Source: Agrobacterium tumefaciens
GTDB taxonomy: Bacteria; Pseudomonadota; Alphaproteobacteria; Rhizobiales; Rhizobiaceae
Reading direction: 5' to 3'
Assembly (NCBI RefSeq): GCF_013337285.1
Contig: NZ_SUPW01000002.1
Coordinates: 310,001-374,000 of the forward strand
Length of the DNA: 64,000 bases
The notes under the pieces are model-generated. The model did not search any database. It was not told where the DNA came from and saw only the letters and a program-made list of their open reading frames with translations. Of the stretch, positions 7,767 to 17,232 are shown one piece after another. Numbering within the stretch: position 1 is the stretch's first letter; each line of letters opens with the position of its first letter. Position numbers and translations under genes: made by a program.

Positions 7767-9461
7767 TCAGATCAGGGCAAACCGGTCCACATCCACCATG
7801 CCCATATCTGAAATCTTCAGATGCGGAATGACGGGCAGCGGCAGGAAGGCGACCTGCAGGAAGGGTTCTTCCAGCGTCGTGCCGAGGGCATAGGCCGCCT
7901 TTCGCAGGGTGTGCAGCGTATCGCGCACCGTTTCGTAAGGTTCGAGGCTCATCAGCCCGGCAACGGGGAGCGGGATTTCGCCGCTCACCCTGCCGTCTTC
8001 GACCACCACGAAACCGCCCTTGATTTCGCCGAGCCGGTTTGCGGCCAGCGCCATGTCGTCCTCGCTGACGCCGACGACGCAGATATTGTGGCTGTCATGG
8101 CCGACGGTGGAGGCGATGGCGCCTTTCTTCAGGCCGAAACCCTGCACGAAACCGTTGGCGTGGTTGCCGTTCTTGCCATGGCGTTCGATGACGGCGACCT
8201 TGATGATATCGTTCTCGAGATCGATGGTCGTCTGGTTACCGTCCGTCGGTAGTTTATAGCGGCGATGTTCGGTAATGATCTTGCCGGGAAGCACGCCCAT
8301 GACAGGGCTTTCGCCTTCGGTGACGGGCACGCCAAAATGGGAAGCGAGCACCGGCCTTGCCTTGACGCTGTCGAGACCGACAGGGGCGACCGGCTTGCGG
8401 GTGGCAAACAGGGCATCATCGACGATCCGTCCGCCGGAAAGCACCATGCTGGCCTTGCAGTTCTGCAGACTATCGATGACCACGAGATCGGCGCGCCAGC
8501 CGGGTGCGATGAGGCCGCGGTCGCGAAGGCCGAAGGCTTTCGCGGCGGAAATCGAGGCGGCGCGGTAGATGGCGAGCGGTTCAACGCCGCTGGCGATGGC
8601 GGTGCGGATCATATAGTCGAGATGGCCCTGTTCGGCGATATCGAGCGGATTGCGATCATCCGTGCAAAGCGCCAGATAGGGCGACAGTCGTTCGGTGATG
8701 ATCGGCATCAGGGCATGCAGGTCTTTTGACACAGAGCCTTCGCGTACGAGAATATGCATGCCCTTGCGGATTTTTTCCAATGCTTCCGGTGCACTCGTGC
8801 ATTCATGTTCGGTGCGGATGCCGGCTGCGAGATAACCGTTCAGTGCCGTTCCGGAGAGAAGCGGCGCGTGGCCGTCGATATGCTGGCCCTGAAAGGCCTC
8901 CAGTTTTGCCATGCATACCGGGTCCTTGTGGATGACGCCCGGAAAATTCATGAATTCGGCAAGCCCGATGACCTTCGGGTGATTGCGGAACGGCAAAAGC
9001 TTCTCGATCGGCAGATCGGCGCCCGAGGTTTCCAGATGGGTTGCGGGCACGCAGGAGGAGAGCTGCACGCGGACGTCCATGATGGTTTCCATGGCGCTGT
9101 CGAGGAAGAATTGAAGTCCTTCCACTCCCAGAACATTGGCAATCTCGTGCGGGTCGCAAATGGCCGTTGTGACGCCATAGGGCAAAACGCAGCGGTCGAA
9201 CTCATGCGGGGTGACGAGCGATGATTCGATATGAAGATGCGTATCGATGAAACCCGGAACGACAATCTTGCCGGTAATATCGATTTCCCGGCGGCCGCGA
9301 TAGTTCTCGCAGGTACCGATGATGGTATCGCCGCAGACGGCAATATCCGAAGCAACAAGTTCCCCGGTCACGAGGTCGAAGAAGCGTCCGCCTTTAAGAA
9401 CCATATCTGCCGGTTCACGGCCCGTACCCTGATCGATGCGCGTTTCAAGTTTCGAATTCAT
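7767..9461 (-). CDS. ade: Adenine deaminase
   Basis: A 564-residue amidohydrolase that converts adenine to hypoxanthine and ammonia in purine salvage. The metal-binding DTHLHIESS, the CDPHEIANV segment and the later TDDRNP and GHDSHN motifs follow the order of bacterial Ade (deacetylase/adenine deaminase subgroup of the amidohydrolases). Length agrees with the family. The ATG at 9461 is preceded by gaagaag and matches the usual N-terminus; the frame extends 16 codons further without support. It diverges from the HD-GYP gene across an AT-rich 272-base gap. Confidence 0.93.
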   Translation of the reverse strand: MNSKLETRIDQGTGREPADMVLKGGRFFDLVTGELVASDIAVCGDTIIGTCENYRGRREIDITGKIVVPGFIDTHLHIESSLVTPHEFDRCVLPYGVTTAICDPHEIANVLGVEGLQFFLDSAMETIMDVRVQLSSCVPATHLETSGADLPIEKLLPFRNHPKVIGLAEFMNFPGVIHKDPVCMAKLEAFQGQHIDGHAPLLSGTALNGYLAAGIRTEHECTSAPEALEKIRKGMHILVREGSVSKDLHALMPIITERLSPYLALCTDDRNPLDIAEQGHLDYMIRTAIASGVEPLAIYRAASISAAKAFGLRDRGLIAPGWRADLVVIDSLQNCKASMVLSGGRIVDDALFATRKPVAPVGLDSVKARPVLASHFGVPVTEGESPVMGVLPGKIITEHRRYKLPTDGNQTTIDLENDIIKVAVIERHGKNGNHANGFVQGFGLKKGAIASTVGHDSHNICVVGVSEDDMALAANRLGEIKGGFVVVEDGRVSGEIPLPVAGLMSLEPYETVRDTLHTLRKAAYALGTTLEEPFLQVAFLPLPVIPHLKISDMGMVDVDRFALI

Positions 9462-9733
9462 GCGGTTCTTCTTCGGTTCCTGGTTTACGTCGTATGCGAG
9501 AATTATCAATATTTACATTCTCAGGTTGTTTCTTGATGTATTCAGATTGATTCTTCGTTTTTTAAATATATCCTGAGTAAATAATTTTCATATTCGTGCT
9601 ATCTTATGTTCTGTGTTGCAGAGTTAAATAGTTCGGCGGGCTTATATTTATCCGTCTGAAGGCTGGTTTTACGTTAGTTTTTATCAATAGCGGGTCACGT
9701 TATCATTCCCGGGAAGGAAAATAAAAGCGTCTG

Positions 9734-10681
9734 ATGCTTAAGCGAATTTCCACCCGGCAATTAACTGTTGGCATGTTTATCGAGGCGGTCGAGGGAACGC
9801 TGTCGAACCGGCAGACTATGCAACGACATCGGTTTCTCCTGCGGCATGAGGATGTGGTGCGCCAGCTGAAATCGAGCGGCGCGGAAAGCATAGTCATCAA
9901 TACGGCGCGGGGAAATGATATCGAAGGCAGTTCGGGGGCCGGCGTACCTGCCCTCGTACAACCGGGCAGTTGCTCTGAAATCACGGTAGCCGTCAGCCAT
10001 GCCGTTCGTTCGGCTGCTGATGCGGTTGCGGAGACCTTTGCGGTCGCAGAAGCCGGCGGTGGTGTTTCGCTGAAAGGCATGGCGGCGGCAACGGGCAAGA
10101 TTTCCGAAGCGGTGCAGTCAAACCCGGCGATCTTCATCGGCGTTACCCGCCTGAAATCGAAAGACGAAACAACTTTCGTGCATTCGGTATCCGTCAGCGG
10201 TTTGATGATGCATTTCGGCTGCTATCTCGGGCTGGATAAGGCAGCGGTCGATCTGCTCGGCATCAGCGGCCTGCTGCATGATATCGGCAAGGTGGAAATT
10301 CCCTCGTCGATCCTCAACAAGGCGGATGGGCTGAACTCCAGTGAGCGGGAGATCATCAATCTCCATCCCGCCTTCGGACGCGATATCCTGTCGCGCAACG
10401 CGCAGATGCCGGAGATGGTTCTCGATGTCTGCTTCAACCACCACGAGCGGATGGATGGCGGCGGTTATCCGAGCGGCCGGTCAGGTGCCGAGATCAGCCT
10501 TTACGCCCGCATTGCGGCGATCTGCGACGTCTATGATGCCGTCACCTCGGTCAGGCCCTACAAGAAGCCGTGGACGGCGAATGAAGCGCTGACATGGATG
10601 CTGCGCCGGGAAGGCCATTTCGACATGCAGCTGCTGAAGAAGTTCGCGCTGTGCATCTCCGCCTCGCTGCCGAGGGCTTAG
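9734..10681 (+). CDS. HD-GYP domain protein, probable c-di-GMP phosphodiesterase
   Basis: A 315-residue protein. Residues 1 to about 60 (LTVGMFIEAVEG onward) resemble DUF3391, which often precedes HD-GYP domains. The phosphodiesterase core has HDIGK (His182-Asp183) and HHERMDGGGYP from His236, followed by AAICDVYDAVTSVRPYK, so metal-binding and GYP residues are intact. Family members hydrolyse c-di-GMP to pGpG/GMP. The C-terminus stops soon after the helix FDMQLLKKF and lacks the (G)xYPxGxxV strand found in many relatives. Its stop overlaps the stop of the convergent GNAT gene by two bases. No signal or membrane segment is present. Confidence 0.88.
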   Translation: MLKRISTRQLTVGMFIEAVEGTLSNRQTMQRHRFLLRHEDVVRQLKSSGAESIVINTARGNDIEGSSGAGVPALVQPGSCSEITVAVSHAVRSAADAVAETFAVAEAGGGVSLKGMAAATGKISEAVQSNPAIFIGVTRLKSKDETTFVHSVSVSGLMMHFGCYLGLDKAAVDLLGISGLLHDIGKVEIPSSILNKADGLNSSEREIINLHPAFGRDILSRNAQMPEMVLDVCFNHHERMDGGGYPSGRSGAEISLYARIAAICDVYDAVTSVRPYKKPWTANEALTWMLRREGHFDMQLLKKFALCISASLPRA

Positions 10682-11187
10682 TTGCCGAAGATGATCGCCA
10701 TGTTCAGGCTGTCAATGTAACGTCCGTCGATCAGAACAGCGTCGCGGCTACGGCCCTCATGCGCGAATCCGATTTTTTCGTAAAGCGCAATCGCCCTTTG
10801 ATTATCGGCGTGCACGCTGAGTTCGACGCGGTGCAAGCCGAGTTTGCTAGCCGCGTCGAGCGTTTGCCGCATCAGTCGCGTGCCCAATCCCTTATCGCGA
10901 TAGGCGGGCAAGATACCCATGCCAAGTGAACCGCGATGGGCGTGGGTCGGTCTGATCTCCCGGCGAATATCGCACCATCCGACAACCGAGCCATCCGCGA
11001 TCGCCACGAATTGCGGATGGCCGTTATCGATCATGCCAAGAACGAAGGTACGAATCGCCTCAAGCGGTGGCGCCTCCACAAATGTCAGATATTTCCGCTC
11101 CCGCGACACCGTATCGAGAGCATGGTGAAAGCTTTCAACATGCTCCGCACGGATCGGCTCGATGGCAATCGCGTCGGTGGAAACCAT
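10678..11187 (-). CDS. GNAT family N-acetyltransferase
   Basis: A 169-residue acetyltransferase. The acetyl-CoA signature RDKGLGTRLMRQTLDAA (about residues 95-113) and the C-terminal N..A..LYEKIGF segment are clear. The overall pattern (L.MGILPAYRDKGLGT, H.VELSVHADN) is like the RimL/YhhY branch, for which small amines or protein N-termini are substrates. It begins one base inside the end of trpE(G) on the same strand, so it is probably co-transcribed with that gene, but no link to tryptophan synthesis is evident. Confidence 0.83.
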   Translation of the reverse strand: MVSTDAIAIEPIRAEHVESFHHALDTVSRERKYLTFVEAPPLEAIRTFVLGMIDNGHPQFVAIADGSVVGWCDIRREIRPTHAHRGSLGMGILPAYRDKGLGTRLMRQTLDAASKLGLHRVELSVHADNQRAIALYEKIGFAHEGRSRDAVLIDGRYIDSLNMAIIFGN

Positions 11188-13385
11188 TACGCCGCTTTCG
11201 TCTTTGCCTTGCGGGTCAGATGCACCACCACGTTTTCGATCATCCGCATGCCGGCGTCCTGGCCGAGCGTCATGATCGATTCCGGGTGGAACTGCACGGC
11301 GGCCACCGGTTCCTTGGCGTGTTCGATACCCATGATCGTGCCGTCCTCGCTTTCCGCGGTGATGATGAAATCACGCGGCAGGGTGGCGGGGTCGGCGAAG
11401 ATCGAATGGTAACGGCCAACGGTCACTTCCTTGCCGAGGCCGGAGAAGACGAGGCCGGGCTCCAGTACGCGGATGCGCGAAGGTTTGCCGTGCATCGGCA
11501 CCGCAAGCTGGCGCAATTCTCCACCATAGGCTTCCGCCAGGGCCTGAAGACCGAGGCAGACGCCGAAGATCGGCAGATCACGGGCGCGGGCGGCCTTGAT
11601 CGTCGCCTTGCAGTCGAAATCCGTCGGGCTGCCGGGGCCGGGGGATAACACGACGAGATCGGGCTGAAAGCGATCGAACACGTCTGCCGCAACCGGTGAT
11701 CTGACGGTGGAGACCGTCGCACCCGTCTGGCGGAAATAATTCGCCAGCGTGTGCACGAAGCTGTCCTCGTGGTCGACGAGCAGGATTTTGACGCCGGTGC
11801 CCACCTTGGCGGCATCGCGTTTGGTGGCGGCAGAGTTGGTGCCCTTGGCATCACGAATGGCTGATATCATGGCGGAAGCCTTCAGTTCGGTTTCAGCTTC
11901 TTCTTCCTGCGGATTGGAATCGTTAAGCAGCGTCGCACCGGCGCGAACCTCGGCAATGCCGTCCTTGATGCGGATGGTGCGCAGCGTCAGCCCGGTGTTC
12001 ATGTCGCCATTAAAGCCGACCATGCCGATGGCGCCGCCATACCAGGCGCGCGGGCTCTTTTCATGACCTTCGATGAAACGCATGGCCCATAGTTTTGGTG
12101 CGCCGGTGACGGTGACGGCCCAGGCGTGGCTGAGGAAACCGTCAAAGGCATCCATGTCGTCGCGCAGGCGGCCTTCGATGTGGTCAACGGTGTGGATGAG
12201 GCGCGAATACATCTCGATCTGGCGGCGGCCGATGACCTTCACCGAACCGGGCTCGCAGACGCGGCTTTTGTCGTTGCGGTCCACATCCGAACACATGGTG
12301 AGTTCGGATTCATCCTTCTTCGAGTTGAGCAGCTTGAGAATCTGCTCGCTATCGGCAATCGGGTCGTCGCCGCGCTTGATGGTGCCTGAGATAGGGCAGG
12401 TCTCGATGCGGCGGCCGGAGACGCGCACGAACATTTCCGGCGAGGCACCGACCAGATATTCCTGATGGCCGAGATTGATGAAGAAGGAATAGGGCGAAGG
12501 GTTGATCGCCTTCAGGCGGCGCGAAATCGCCGACGGATTGCTTTCGCAACGCTCCATGAATTTCTGGCCGGGAACGACTTCGAACAGGTCGCCGCGACGG
12601 AAGCTCTCCTTGGCCTTCACCACCAGCTCGGAATATTCGCCGGGGCGGTGATCGCCCTTGGGCGGGATCGTATCGGTGGTCTTGAAGGGATCGGGTATGA
12701 TGTCGGAGGACTTGCCGTCAGTCGTCACGCCGGCCTTTTCGAAATCGTAACGGTCGATCCAGGCCTTGGCGGAATAGTGGTCAACGACGAGGATTTCATC
12801 GGGCAGGTAGAGTACCATGTCGCGCTGGTCTTCCGGGCGCGAAAGCGACAGCTTGATGGCATCGAACTGGAAAGCGAGATCGTAACCGAAAGCGCCGAAC
12901 AGGCCTATGGCAGAATCCGCATTCGAATAGAAGAGATCGACGATAGCTCTGAGCGCGGTGAAGACGGTCGGGATTTTCGAACGTTCTTCTTCCGTGAAGA
13001 CGCGGTCCGGTTCGTTGACGGTCAGGTCGAGACGGCGGGTGGAGGATGCACCGAGGGTAAGATCGGGCGTCGCCTTCAGCTTTTCGGTGATGAAGCCGAG
13101 CAGCACTTCGCCACGGCCATTATAGGCCTCGATCCACATCTTGCGGCCAAAACAGGAAATGCCGAGCGGTGGGTCGATAATGGCCGTGTCCCAGCGGGTA
13201 TAACGGCCCGGATATTCATAGTTGGACGAAAAAACCGCGCCGCGATGGGAATCGAGCTTTTCGATATAATTATCGATGGCGCTGGCATAATCGGCGGGCC
13301 GGCGCTTCCGGCTGACTTTTATGTCGCCTTTCGTCTCGTAGGTTTCCGCTCCGTCATCCTGAATGATCGTTACCATTTCTCTCAT
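11187..13385 (-). CDS. trpE(G): Anthranilate synthase, fused TrpE-TrpG
   Basis: A 732-residue fusion of both anthranilate synthase subunits, the arrangement typical of rhizobia. Residues 1 to about 510 are the chorismate-utilising TrpE part ([12 protein letters not shown], the [12 protein letters not shown] active-site stretch, [21 protein letters not shown]). After a short linker, about 530-730 is the class I glutamine amidotransferase ([23 protein letters not shown], nucleophile in [10 protein letters not shown], and VQFHPES). It makes anthranilate from chorismate and glutamine, the first step to tryptophan. The start at 13385 is the first of two in-frame ATGs (the other at 13376). Expression should be controlled by the trpL attenuator just upstream. 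Confidence 0.97.
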   Translation of the reverse strand: MREMVTIIQDDGAETYETKGDIKVSRKRRPADYASAIDNYIEKLDSHRGAVFSSNYEYPGRYTRWDTAIIDPPLGISCFGRKMWIEAYNGRGEVLLGFITEKLKATPDLTLGASSTRRLDLTVNEPDRVFTEEERSKIPTVFTALRAIVDLFYSNADSAIGLFGAFGYDLAFQFDAIKLSLSRPEDQRDMVLYLPDEILVVDHYSAKAWIDRYDFEKAGVTTDGKSSDIIPDPFKTTDTIPPKGDHRPGEYSELVVKAKESFRRGDLFEVVPGQKFMERCESNPSAISRRLKAINPSPYSFFINLGHQEYLVGASPEMFVRVSGRRIETCPISGTIKRGDDPIADSEQILKLLNSKKDESELTMCSDVDRNDKSRVCEPGSVKVIGRRQIEMYSRLIHTVDHIEGRLRDDMDAFDGFLSHAWAVTVTGAPKLWAMRFIEGHEKSPRAWYGGAIGMVGFNGDMNTGLTLRTIRIKDGIAEVRAGATLLNDSNPQEEEAETELKASAMISAIRDAKGTNSAATKRDAAKVGTGVKILLVDHEDSFVHTLANYFRQTGATVSTVRSPVAADVFDRFQPDLVVLSPGPGSPTDFDCKATIKAARARDLPIFGVCLGLQALAEAYGGELRQLAVPMHGKPSRIRVLEPGLVFSGLGKEVTVGRYHSIFADPATLPRDFIITAESEDGTIMGIEHAKEPVAAVQFHPESIMTLGQDAGMRMIENVVVHLTRKAKTKAA

Positions 13386-13426
13386 ACTTCCCGTTGTTCA
13401 GGCCCGATGACAGGCGGCATAATAAC

Positions 13427-13456
13427 AAAAAAGCCGCCTGAAAATTCGGGCGGCTT
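13427..13456 (-). terminator. trp attenuator terminator
   Basis: On the minus strand an 8-bp perfect stem (aagccgcc/ggcggctt in plus-strand reading, 13431-13438 with 13449-13456) is followed by six U residues. An alternative antiterminator can form between gcggccttg (13483-13491) and caagccgc (13450-13457), with one bulge. A 1:2 stem, actggt/accagt (13508-13513 with 13477-13482), covers the first Trp codon. This is the classic switch: translation stalled at the Trp codons favours the antiterminator and expression of trpE(G). Confidence 0.92.
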
Positions 13457-13481
13457 GGACTTTGTCTGAAGACATGACTGG

Positions 13482-13541
13482 TCAAGGCCGCGTAAAGCTG
13501 CTCCACCACCAGTTAGCAATGTTCATAGACACGATGTTCAT
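13482..13541 (-). CDS. trpL: trp operon leader peptide
   Basis: A 19-codon ORF reading MNIVSMNIANWWWSSFTRP, with three consecutive Trp codons, 97 nt upstream of trpE(G) and followed by terminator and antiterminator elements. Its ATG has no Shine-Dalgarno sequence and lies 7 nt after a -10 box, so the mRNA probably starts at the A of the AUG (leaderless), as reported for Sinorhizobium trpL. An internal ATG at 13526 would give a 14-residue version. Too short to be found by normal gene calling. Confidence 0.93.
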   Translation of the reverse strand: MNIVSMNIANWWWSSFTRP

Positions 13542-13548
13542 GGCAAAA

Positions 13549-13577
13549 TTGTTAGCCTGCGTAATCCGCCTTGGCAA
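13549..13577 (-). promoter_or_regulatory. trpL promoter
   Basis: On the minus strand ttgcca (13572-13577) and taacaa (13549-13554) are separated by 17 nt. The distance from the -10 box to the trpL ATG is 7 nt, placing the first transcribed base on the start codon. The -35 box fits the sigma70 consensus well and the -10 box fits moderately. Confidence 0.7.
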
Positions 13578-13658
13578 GCGGATTTCGGTGAGGGACTGAA
13601 CCTTACCGGCCGCTGCTGCGTTGCTCTCCTGCCGAAACGGTCAGGAGTGCCCCATAAA

Positions 13659-14567
13659 ATGCTTCATCGCCTGTGTCTTCTGGTAACCAGCCTCGCATTG
13701 ATTTCCGCCTCCGAACCGCCGGCACAGGTGCCGGTGCCACAGCCTAAACCGGGTGAGGCGCAATCCTCCACCCCCTCGGAAAAACCCGCCGACGAAAAGG
13801 CGAAAGATCCGGTGGAAGCGCCGAAACCGGTCCCGAAGCCGCAGGTTCCGGAAGAGCAGAAACCAGATGGTGAGAAGACACCCGCTGATAAGGGTTCCGA
13901 TGATGCAAAGGGGAAAAGTGAGGGCAAGAACGGCGGAGAACAACAGAAACCGGCTGACGAAGCAGCAAAACCGGAAGAAAAACCGCCGGAGCCGGTAAAG
14001 CCGGAAGACCCGGCGGCACTTGAGGCCTGCCTTGGCGCGCTGAAGGAAATCGGCGCGGAATTCAAGAAGCTTGAACCGATCCGGGACGAGGAACAGGGCT
14101 GTGGTATTGAAGCGCCGATTGAGCTTTCCGTGGTTCTGCCCGGCATCAAGCTTGAACCTTCAGGCACCATGCGCTGCGAAACCGCGCTTGCTCTATCGCG
14201 CTGGACAAAGGAAATGATGCTGCCGGCGGCGGCGATCGCTCTTCCGGAGAGAAAGGTCACGTCGATCGCCAACGCCTCGACCTATATCTGCCGCAACCGC
14301 AACAGTGCCGAAACGGGCAAGATTTCCGAGCATGCCAAGGGTAATGCGGTGGATATTTCCACCATCGCCTTTGATAAGGGCGACCCGCTGGTGATGAAAC
14401 CGCGCGGCGAGGATGGAACGCCGGAAGGCGCCTTCCAGCGCACGATTACGGCCGCCGCCTGCCTGTTCTTCCGCACCGTTCTTTCCCCCGGCAGCGATGC
14501 CACCCATCAGGACCACCTGCATCTCGACGTGCTGGAGCGAAAGGGTGGTTATCTCTATTGCCGCTGA
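13659..14567 (+). CDS. Extensin-like family protein (M15-like fold), exported
   Basis: A 302-residue protein. It has an N-terminal hydrophobic signal-like segment (CLLVTSLALISA), then about 100 residues very rich in Pro, Glu and Lys that look like a flexible periplasmic spacer. The extensin-like C-terminal domain has a conserved Cys (CGIEAPIELS), SEHAKGNAVDIS and DHLHLD, which carry the His/Asp pattern of LAS/M15-type metallopeptidases. A cell-wall role is therefore plausible but unproven. The ATG at 13659 sits 11 nt after aggag; a GTG at 13647 is too close to that site. It converges on the TonB receptor gene. Confidence 0.82.
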   Translation: MLHRLCLLVTSLALISASEPPAQVPVPQPKPGEAQSSTPSEKPADEKAKDPVEAPKPVPKPQVPEEQKPDGEKTPADKGSDDAKGKSEGKNGGEQQKPADEAAKPEEKPPEPVKPEDPAALEACLGALKEIGAEFKKLEPIRDEEQGCGIEAPIELSVVLPGIKLEPSGTMRCETALALSRWTKEMMLPAAAIALPERKVTSIANASTYICRNRNSAETGKISEHAKGNAVDISTIAFDKGDPLVMKPRGEDGTPEGAFQRTITAAACLFFRTVLSPGSDATHQDHLHLDVLERKGGYLYCR

Positions 14568-14568
14568 C

Positions 14569-14596
14569 AAAAAAGGGGCGACCCGTAGGCCGCCCC
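14569..14596 (-). terminator. Terminator of the TonB receptor gene
   Basis: In minus-strand reading ggggcg and cgcccc (plus coordinates 14591-14596 and 14575-14580) form a stem followed by a run of six U residues (14569-14574). It lies 42 bases past the receptor stop codon and just after the convergent extensin-like gene. Confidence 0.75.
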
Positions 14597-14637
14597 GACT
14601 GGAGATGATGTTCTGGAGATGATGTTTCTGCCCGGTT

Positions 14638-16878
14638 TTAGAATTTCTGGGTCAGGGAGATTTTGAAGGTGCGTCCGGCTTCCGTATAGAAGTCGACGGG
14701 CTGGTTCACGGAGCTGACGGCGTTGGGATTAACGTCGCGAACGCCGACCGCATTCCAGTATTGCCTGTCGAACAGGTTGTAGACGCCGGCCTGAATGCGC
14801 AGGCCCTTCGTCTGTTCAGGCTCCCACCATCCGGTCAGGTTGAAGATACCGTAACCGGGTGCGTCAAAGGTGGTCGCCACCTTGTCGTCACGCATTCCGG
14901 AGGAGAAGATGCCGGTGAATTCCGTGCCCCAGGTTTCCTGCGCGTAGCCGACGCCGACGACGGATTTGAACGGCGCGACCGTGCGAATGAACTCATTCGT
15001 GTCGGTGTCCTTGCCATAGGCATAAGCGAGCGAGGCATGGGCGAAGAAGCCGTTCGCGAGTTCCTTGCGGACCTTGGCTTCCACACCGGAAATTTCGACA
15101 TTGTTGCGGTTGCGATAGGTGAAGAGCGAGCCGTTGCCCCTGCCGCCGAAACCGGGGAAGAGGGTGGTCGATGTCGTGTATTGCTCGATGAAGTTCTTGT
15201 ATTTGTTGTGGAACAGCGTCAGGCCGCCTGTCAGGTCGCCGGAGGCATAGTTTGCGCCGATCTCAAAACCATTGCTGGTTTCAGGGTTGAGGGCGGAGTT
15301 ACCCACCACCGCGTAACCGGAACTGATATTCGAGAAGTTCAGGTACAATTCATTGATTGTCGGCGCACGATAGGCCATCGACCATTGTGCGAAGAGCTGC
15401 AGTTCCGGCGTCACGTCATAGGTGGCAAGCAGTTTTGGCGAGAAGCGCGAGCCGCTGTTGCCGCTTGGCAGGCCGAAGGTGTTGTAGCCGCTGTTGCTGG
15501 ATACCGAACCATCCGGATCGTAATCATAGGAATCGAAGCGCAAACCGGGGGTAAGACGGAAGCCGTTGCCAAACGCGATTTCGTCATCGAGATAAAGACC
15601 GAGGCTCTTGCCGCTCACGTCAGGCATGTCGGACTGCGACGAGGAGGTCGAACCGGCCGTGTTGGCGAAAAGCTCCTGGCTGAAATCGGTCGTCATGGCG
15701 TTGCCGCCGAAACGGACCGTGTGCTGCACACCGCCGAGTTCGAAACCGGATTCAAGGCCGCCGACGATGCCAAATGCGCTGTTGCGCATGCTGTCTTCGC
15801 GGATATAGAGCGAATTATTGGTCAGTCGGTCGCCAGCGCCGGATTCCTTGGAAAGACGCGTCCAGTAAAGCGACAGATTGGCGGCATCGATCAGGCCGTC
15901 GGTCGAAGGCGCTTCGTATTCGTAATCCAGCGATACGCGGTCGCGCTCGGTGTCCTCGTAGCCCCTATAGTCGCCGATGCGGTAGGTCGATCCCGAAACG
16001 CTGACACCCTGCAGGGTCTTCATGTCGCTGCGGTTTCTCAGCGAATAACGCTCGGCTGTCAGGCTGATGCGATGGCCGCCTTCAAGATCCTGACGGATCT
16101 TGAACATCAGGTTGCTTTCATAGGTGTCGGCCGGGTTGGGCTTGGTGCGGCGCGTTCCGTAGATATCGGCCGTGCCCTTGTTGTCCGTTTCGTTGCCGCG
16201 CTTGTAAGAACCCTGGAACAGAACCGAGGTGTTCTCGATCTTCTTGGCCACGGCGAGCGATCCGCCGACGCTTCTGTCTTCGCTGTCATAGGTGGTTTTG
16301 GCAACGCCGCCCCAATCCTTGCCTTCGCCGATCAGATCTTCCGGCTCGAGTGTGCGCAGCACGAGCGCGCCGCCAAGAGCGCCGGAGCCGATACGGCTGG
16401 AATCCGCACCGCGCACCACGTCAACCGTGGAGAGCGACGAAAAATCGAAACTCGAATTCGTATCGCTGAGCGTGGTGGTGGCCTGCCCCTGGCGGGCGAA
16501 ATTGTTGAAGTAGGGAACGGGAATATTGTCAATCAGCGTTACGACGCGAGCGCCACCGAGGCCTCGAATGAACAATCCGCCGGGTCGGCCGGGCTTGGAA
16601 TCCACATAATCGACGCCCGGCTCGGTCGAGTTTCCGAGATCCTTGATGCTGCCGATGTCTTTCTTCCTGATCTCTTCCGCCGTCGTCTGGCTTGCCAGCG
16701 GCGTATCGGCGGCGGCGTTTACGCTTTTGACGCGCTTGCCCTTGACCACGATCTTTTCAAGCGTCGTCGTGTCGTTCGCCTGCGAAGCGGCATCCTGCGC
16801 CCGTGCGGGGCCGGCAAGCGGCAGAAGAGACATGGCAGTGCACAGAAGCAGCGCGGAATGCGTGCGCGAGATGGACAT
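14638..16878 (-). CDS. TonB-dependent heme/hemoglobin receptor
   Basis: A 746-residue outer-membrane receptor. A signal peptide ends at GPARAQ, followed by a TonB-box-like stretch (LEKIVVKGKR) and a plug domain (about 55-180) with PGVDY, RPGGLFIRGLGGARV and the GSGALGGALV end. The beta-barrel ends in the canonical terminal phenylalanine (ISLTQKF). The short plug signature with DNIPVPYF and the NPNAV motif resembles the hemoglobin/heme receptor branch to which rhizobial ShmR/HmuR belong. Uptake needs TonB-ExbBD from elsewhere. Heme specificity is inferred, and an iron-siderophore role remains possible. The leader region has an 11-bp inverted repeat and a GC-rich hairpin. Confidence 0.85.
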   Translation of the reverse strand: MSISRTHSALLLCTAMSLLPLAGPARAQDAASQANDTTTLEKIVVKGKRVKSVNAAADTPLASQTTAEEIRKKDIGSIKDLGNSTEPGVDYVDSKPGRPGGLFIRGLGGARVVTLIDNIPVPYFNNFARQGQATTTLSDTNSSFDFSSLSTVDVVRGADSSRIGSGALGGALVLRTLEPEDLIGEGKDWGGVAKTTYDSEDRSVGGSLAVAKKIENTSVLFQGSYKRGNETDNKGTADIYGTRRTKPNPADTYESNLMFKIRQDLEGGHRISLTAERYSLRNRSDMKTLQGVSVSGSTYRIGDYRGYEDTERDRVSLDYEYEAPSTDGLIDAANLSLYWTRLSKESGAGDRLTNNSLYIREDSMRNSAFGIVGGLESGFELGGVQHTVRFGGNAMTTDFSQELFANTAGSTSSSQSDMPDVSGKSLGLYLDDEIAFGNGFRLTPGLRFDSYDYDPDGSVSSNSGYNTFGLPSGNSGSRFSPKLLATYDVTPELQLFAQWSMAYRAPTINELYLNFSNISSGYAVVGNSALNPETSNGFEIGANYASGDLTGGLTLFHNKYKNFIEQYTTSTTLFPGFGGRGNGSLFTYRNRNNVEISGVEAKVRKELANGFFAHASLAYAYGKDTDTNEFIRTVAPFKSVVGVGYAQETWGTEFTGIFSSGMRDDKVATTFDAPGYGIFNLTGWWEPEQTKGLRIQAGVYNLFDRQYWNAVGVRDVNPNAVSSVNQPVDFYTEAGRTFKISLTQKF

Positions 16879-17232
16879 TAATTACCCCCGGTAGGCGCGC
16901 GAATAGACACGGCGCGCAAAAACGCGCCGCACTTGTGCGCGGCTGAAAATGTTCTGAATTGTTACGGGCGAGCCGATAAGCGAGGACTAGAAAACATGAT
17001 GATAACTGTCAACATATTATATATGACTTTTCGCATCATGTTTTAAAGCATAACGGTATGTTGCAGAAATGTTACGGGCTGTAGTGGCGTCTTCCAGACG
17101 CCGAATGCGGCAAAAAACGCCACGATGCCGCCAAAGTCCCGACATTGCCGCTTGCTAGGATATTCGCAGCCAGTTTACATGGCGAAAGAAAGCATGCTCC
17201 AACAGTAAACAGATTATTTATCGGATACGGAA
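16879..17232. other. Divergent regulatory region of receptor and YqhA gene
   Basis: 354 bases between two divergent genes. A hairpin at 16910-16929 (cggcgcg/cgcgccg, loop caaaaa) would lie in the receptor 5' UTR. An AT-rich stretch, 16985-17060, contains a perfect 11-bp inverted repeat, aaaacatgatg (16991-17001) and catcatgtttt (17034-17044), with 32 bases between. Iron-dependent control by RirA, Irr, Fur or HmuP would be expected for a heme receptor, but I cannot match a consensus with confidence. Confidence 0.6.

Larger units (their letters stand above)
13427..13541 (-). ncRNA. Attenuated trp leader RNA (rnTrpL-like)
   Basis: The segment from the predicted start at 13541 to the attenuator would be released as a roughly 110-nt RNA whenever tryptophan is plentiful. 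In Sinorhizobium the equivalent RNA acts in trans as a small RNA, and the encoded peptide has its own role. Here only the layout is seen; a trans function is extrapolated from the relative. Confidence 0.55.

Noticed and set aside
14761-16881. A 706-codon open frame opposite the TonB receptor gene
   Set aside because: It is fully antisense to a receptor with signal peptide, plug motifs and terminal Phe. Long antisense frames are expected in GC-rich codon-biased DNA, and the translation shows no domain.
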